From an uncultured Eubacteriales bacterium (GTDB lineage: Bacteria > Bacillota > Clostridia > Lachnospirales > Lachnospiraceae), in assembly GCA_902783795.1 (NCBI GenBank), contig CACZSO010000017.1, forward strand, positions 1 through 6,147: a stretch of 6,147 bases of DNA, read 5' to 3'. Positions 5,735 through 6,147 of the stretch are shown piece after piece. The notes beneath the pieces are model-generated. The model was given only the letters and a program-made list of their open reading frames with translations, ran no database searches and had not been told where the DNA came from. Within the stretch, counting starts at the first letter, position 1; every line of letters starts with the position of its first letter. Made by a program: the position numbers and the translations under genes.

Positions 5735-6147
5735 TTATGCGGTTTTCAAGTCCGTCAGAAACTGACCCGTCCTGCCGCCCTGGATCTTGAAATGCAGTTT
5801 GTTGATATTATAAGCTATAGCCAAAAGGACACTTTGCGCCATCACGTTTTTCTTTCCGCGGTACAGATATCTCCGGAAGTTCATGTCTTCTTTTACAACA
5901 GCAAAACTCCCTTCAGCCTGTATGCTCCGGTTCATCCGCAGCTGTGCGCCATACACGGTTGTTATCCGTTCCAATGTCTCCTCTCTCTTTTGCTTCATGA
6001 CCTTGGAAACGTTCAGACGTTTGTTCCACTCCTCCATTGGCGTCCTGCAATTGTTGCCGTGGATACATTTGCCTTTATACGGACATCCCTGACAGTTCCC
6101 GCACTCGTATATCGTTACCGTACTGACATATCCGTTTCTGTTTTTAC
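5735..6147 (-). CDS. IS1182-like DDE transposase, C-terminal part (runs off the window)
   Basis: The reading frame is open from the right edge of the window to TAA at 5735; 136 residues are visible and the start lies outside. An apparent ATG at 6035-6037 is internal, because the frame continues upstream with clear family sequence. Visible features are a cysteine cluster (YECGNCQGCPYKGKC, visible residues 13-27), as I recall for IS1182-type transposases, then RSIQAEGSFAVVKED with the probable third catalytic acid of the DDE triad (Glu78 of the visible part), then RRYLYRGKKNV and the C-terminal helix LLAIAYNINKLHFK. The enzyme would cut and join the ends of its insertion sequence. The visible part shows no stop or frameshift, so the element could be intact. 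The likely element end is near 5553. Family IS1182 is likely; a related IS4/IS5-type subgroup is the alternative. Confidence 0.85.
   Translation of the reverse strand, partial: KNRNGYVSTVTIYECGNCQGCPYKGKCIHGNNCRTPMEEWNKRLNVSKVMKQKREETLERITTVYGAQLRMNRSIQAEGSFAVVKEDMNFRRYLYRGKKNVMAQSVLLAIAYNINKLHFKIQGGRTGQFLTDLKTA

Overview
The window looks like a chromosomal segment of a gut-type Clostridia, probably Lachnospiraceae. This is inferred from the purine-rich Shine-Dalgarno sites, a TTG start behind a near-perfect ribosome binding site, the character of the lipoprotein and esterase, and a palindromic REP-like element at the left edge of a kind I recall from gut Firmicutes. Base composition is roughly balanced by eye. 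No rRNA, tRNA or CRISPR array is visible.

Every gene I can support is on the minus strand, so the reading order is right to left. At the right edge (5735-6147) is the C-terminal end of an IS1182-like DDE transposase whose start lies outside the window. Its insertion sequence probably ends near 5553, at a strong palindrome, with a second plus-strand terminator-like hairpin inside it (5601-5625). From about 5082 to 5552 there is no convincing gene. This stretch holds two diverged copies of a 47-bp hairpin repeat 74 bp apart (5260-5306 and 5334-5380), a good promoter (5151-5179) and a hairpin at the predicted 5' end of the transcript (5119-5143).

Three genes follow in the same direction, closely spaced: a cytoplasmic-looking M28 zinc exopeptidase with a PA-like insert (3846-5081), a 682-residue lipoprotein with a lipocalin-like domain, a KPTE-repeat linker and a DUF3298/RsiV-like domain (1752-3800), and a type B carboxylesterase (91-1680). 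The gaps are 45 and 71 bases, so the first two are probably one operon. The esterase may also have its own extended -10 promoter, which overlaps a small hairpin.

The esterase reading frame is interrupted by one in-frame TGA (796-798), at a place where I recall relatives carrying tryptophan. The halves stay in the same frame and together give about 529 codons, the normal family length, with the nucleophile Ser in one half and the acid and His in the other. This is either a very recent nonsense mutation or a sequencing error; recoding is unlikely. After the esterase the window ends in a double-hairpin REP-like element (about 36-85).

A peptidase, a surface lipoprotein and an esterase together suggest a small nutrient-processing locus, but nothing in the sequence proves a shared pathway. 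I do not see a clearly new defence or mobile system. The most unusual items are the in-frame TGA, the paired hairpin repeats beside the insertion sequence, and the lipoprotein architecture.
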